A stretch of 5,848 nt of DNA from Candidatus Nomurabacteria bacterium (GTDB taxonomy: Bacteria; Patescibacteriota; Saccharimonadia; Saccharimonadales; Saccharimonadaceae): assembly GCA_031264785.1 (NCBI GenBank), contig JAISDN010000035.1:1-5848 (forward strand), in the 5' to 3' direction. The translations under genes and the position numbers were made by a program. Of the stretch, positions 5,178 through 5,848 are shown one piece after another. Position 1 is the first letter of the stretch; each line of letters begins with the position of its first letter. Under the pieces are notes generated by a model, which worked only from the letters and a program-made list of their open reading frames with translations, made no database searches and was not told the origin of the DNA.

Positions 5178-5269
5178 TCCATTACCTCCATAGGTGCAAC
5201 GTGCTGGACAATTAAGAGCCGTTGGCGCTTAACCGTCTATATCTACGAGGGTCAATTTCTCAACCCTAC
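5178..5269 (-). other. Long 5' leader of the 67-residue gene
   Basis: About 90 bases separate the expected transcription start from the ATG, far more than for any other gene here. Small inverted repeats are visible on the minus strand: AGGGT-N10-ACCCT near the 5' end and GCC-AAC-GGC further on. They are weak stems, and I do not recognise a known riboswitch. A five-codon frame, ATG GAG GTA ATG GAA TGA, ends over the start codon (ATGA) but contains the ribosome site and may be chance. Confidence 0.4.
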
Positions 5270-5275
5270 TTTGTC

Positions 5276-5304
5276 ATTGTAGCACAGATTATTAAAAAAG
5301 TCAA
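5276..5304 (-). promoter_or_regulatory. Sigma70-type promoter of the 67-residue gene
   Basis: TTGACT (5304-5299) and TACAAT (5281-5276) are separated by 17 bases. Transcription should begin near 5269. The -35 box and the 23 bases upstream of it are nearly identical to those of the promoter at 205-233. Confidence 0.8.
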
Positions 5305-5348
5305 TGGTAAAATCACAAACCCCACTTTTACAAGGTCCAACCTTGTAA
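5276..5348 (-). repeat. Promoter-operator module, copy B
   Basis: This is the second copy of the module at 205-277, in the same orientation, with palindrome, 23-base linker, -35, 17-base spacer and -10 in the same register. Similarity ends at the -10 box and at the palindrome, so leaders and genes downstream are unrelated. Confidence 0.8.
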
Positions 5349-5350
5349 AA
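5326..5350. promoter_or_regulatory. Perfect 11-base palindrome, candidate operator (copy B)
   Basis: TTTTACAAGGT and ACCTTGTAAAA are perfect inverted repeats around a CCA centre. The 9-base core lies 23 bases upstream of the -35 box, as in copy A. The palindrome directly abuts the TAA of the MFS gene (5353-5351), so it could also fold as a hairpin at the 3' end of that message. No U-run follows it on either strand, which favours an operator. Confidence 0.65.
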
Positions 5351-5848
5351 TTATTTGTTTAGGGCTTTGTATTTTTCGGTCATAGAAAGCAACCCGGCTG
5401 CGGCGGCCAGGCCGAAGCCGACGGCGAAGGCCGTTATGTCACCGATGGTTAGGGCTACTATAAACACTGTTAGCCAAGCTAGGAACTTGAACCAGCTGTC
5501 GAAATAGGCCACCGTCGCGACGTAGGCCAGACGGGTTTCGTCGTTGTCGTCGGCTTCGTCATAAAAGCCTTTGGAAATCGGAATGTGGTTGGCAGCGCTG
5601 GCGGTTTCGTGGGCGATGTTGAGGAATAGTGCGCCGAAATATTGGCTGATAAAACCGCGAATGATGTAGAAAATTGACATCGCCACCGCGCCGGCTCGCA
5701 GCAAAACCCGGCCGAACTTTTTGTCTACCAAATGCCCGATCAGGATAGCCGCCACGATGGCCACCACTACCGACAGCGATTGCAAAACACCCACGCCCAG
5801 ATACATGGTGGCTGGCGTCAGGATAGTAACGGCTACGAAAATCGGCCA
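5351..5848 (-). CDS. Major facilitator superfamily transporter, C-terminal part
   Basis: The frame is open to the right edge with no stop, so this is the last 165 residues of a longer protein; the ATG at 5806 is internal. About four membrane segments are seen, near 20-37, 49-78, 117-133 and 138-156 of the visible part. GHLVDKKFGR (38-47) matches the MFS loop motif G-x-L-x-D-x-x-G-R that joins two helices, as expected at the start of a repeat in the second half of the fold. A hydrophilic loop (about 84-110, ISKGFYDEADDNDETR) lies before the last two helices. The sequence does not show the substrate, and full-length context is missing. It ends in KYKALNK with TAA next to the copy B palindrome. 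The downstream gene has its own promoter, so it is not simply an operon partner. Confidence 0.75.
   Translation of the reverse strand, partial: WPIFVAVTILTPATMYLGVGVLQSLSVVVAIVAAILIGHLVDKKFGRVLLRAGAVAMSIFYIIRGFISQYFGALFLNIAHETASAANHIPISKGFYDEADDNDETRLAYVATVAYFDSWFKFLAWLTVFIVALTIGDITAFAVGFGLAAAAGLLSMTEKYKALNK

Noticed and set aside
5175..5191. Five-codon upstream frame overlapping the 67-residue gene start
   Set aside because: It contains the ribosome site of the main gene and is too short to judge; chance is the simplest explanation.
205..5348. Direct repeats at 205-277 and 5276-5348 as the ends of a 5 kb mobile element
   Set aside because: The interval holds proS and rpmE2, has no transposase or integrase, and the repeats coincide exactly with promoter parts.
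1..5848. UGA read as glycine (Gracilibacteria or Absconditabacteria code)
   Set aside because: proS ends in TGA at the expected domain end and no gene here has an internal UGA, so the standard bacterial code fits.

Overview
The window reads like a stretch of a small-genome candidate phyla radiation (Patescibacteria) bacterium, most likely of the Saccharibacteria (TM7) type. The support is a short prolyl-tRNA synthetase without the editing insertion, a type B ribosomal protein L31 with a Lys/Ala-rich tail, a two-helix membrane-anchored FISUMP surface protein, a CPR-like major-facilitator fragment, and tightly packed genes whose start codons often sit 6 to 8 bases after a -10 box. TGA acts as a normal stop (it ends proS exactly where the domain ends), which argues against the UGA-glycine code of Gracilibacteria and Absconditabacteria. 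The taxonomic call is inference.

Layout, left to right. Only rpmE2 is on the plus strand; all other genes are on the minus strand. Positions 1-164 hold the N-terminal part of an unrecognised gene with a strong ribosome site and promoter. Positions 282-454 hold what looks like a collapsed remnant of a CdiA-type tRNA-nuclease toxin domain. Then come a small membrane HExxH protein (505-1041) and a 101-residue protein of unknown function (1078-1383), which share a frame and probably a transcript. proS (1415-2671) follows, then a 524-residue FISUMP surface protein (2701-4275). A 251-base divergent spacer leads to rpmE2 (4527-4868, plus). A cluster of hairpins separates it from a convergent gene for a 67-residue helical protein (4974-5177), and the right edge is the C-terminal part of an MFS transporter (5351-5848).

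The most striking non-coding signal is a duplicated promoter module of about 73 bases at 205-277 and 5276-5348. Each copy has, in minus-strand order, a perfect inverted repeat TTACAAGGT-N3-ACCTTGTAA, a conserved 23-base linker, a TTGACT -35 box, a 17-base spacer and a -10 box. One copy drives the left-edge gene and the other the 67-residue protein, so these two unrelated genes look co-regulated. A degenerate third palindrome (483-501) overlaps the -35 zone of the toxin remnant.

Housekeeping genes (proS, rpmE2) and accessory genes (toxin remnant, membrane peptidase-like protein, small helical protein, surface protein) are interleaved. No complete mobile element, CRISPR array, tRNA or rRNA gene was seen, and no gene-free stretch exceeds 300 bases.
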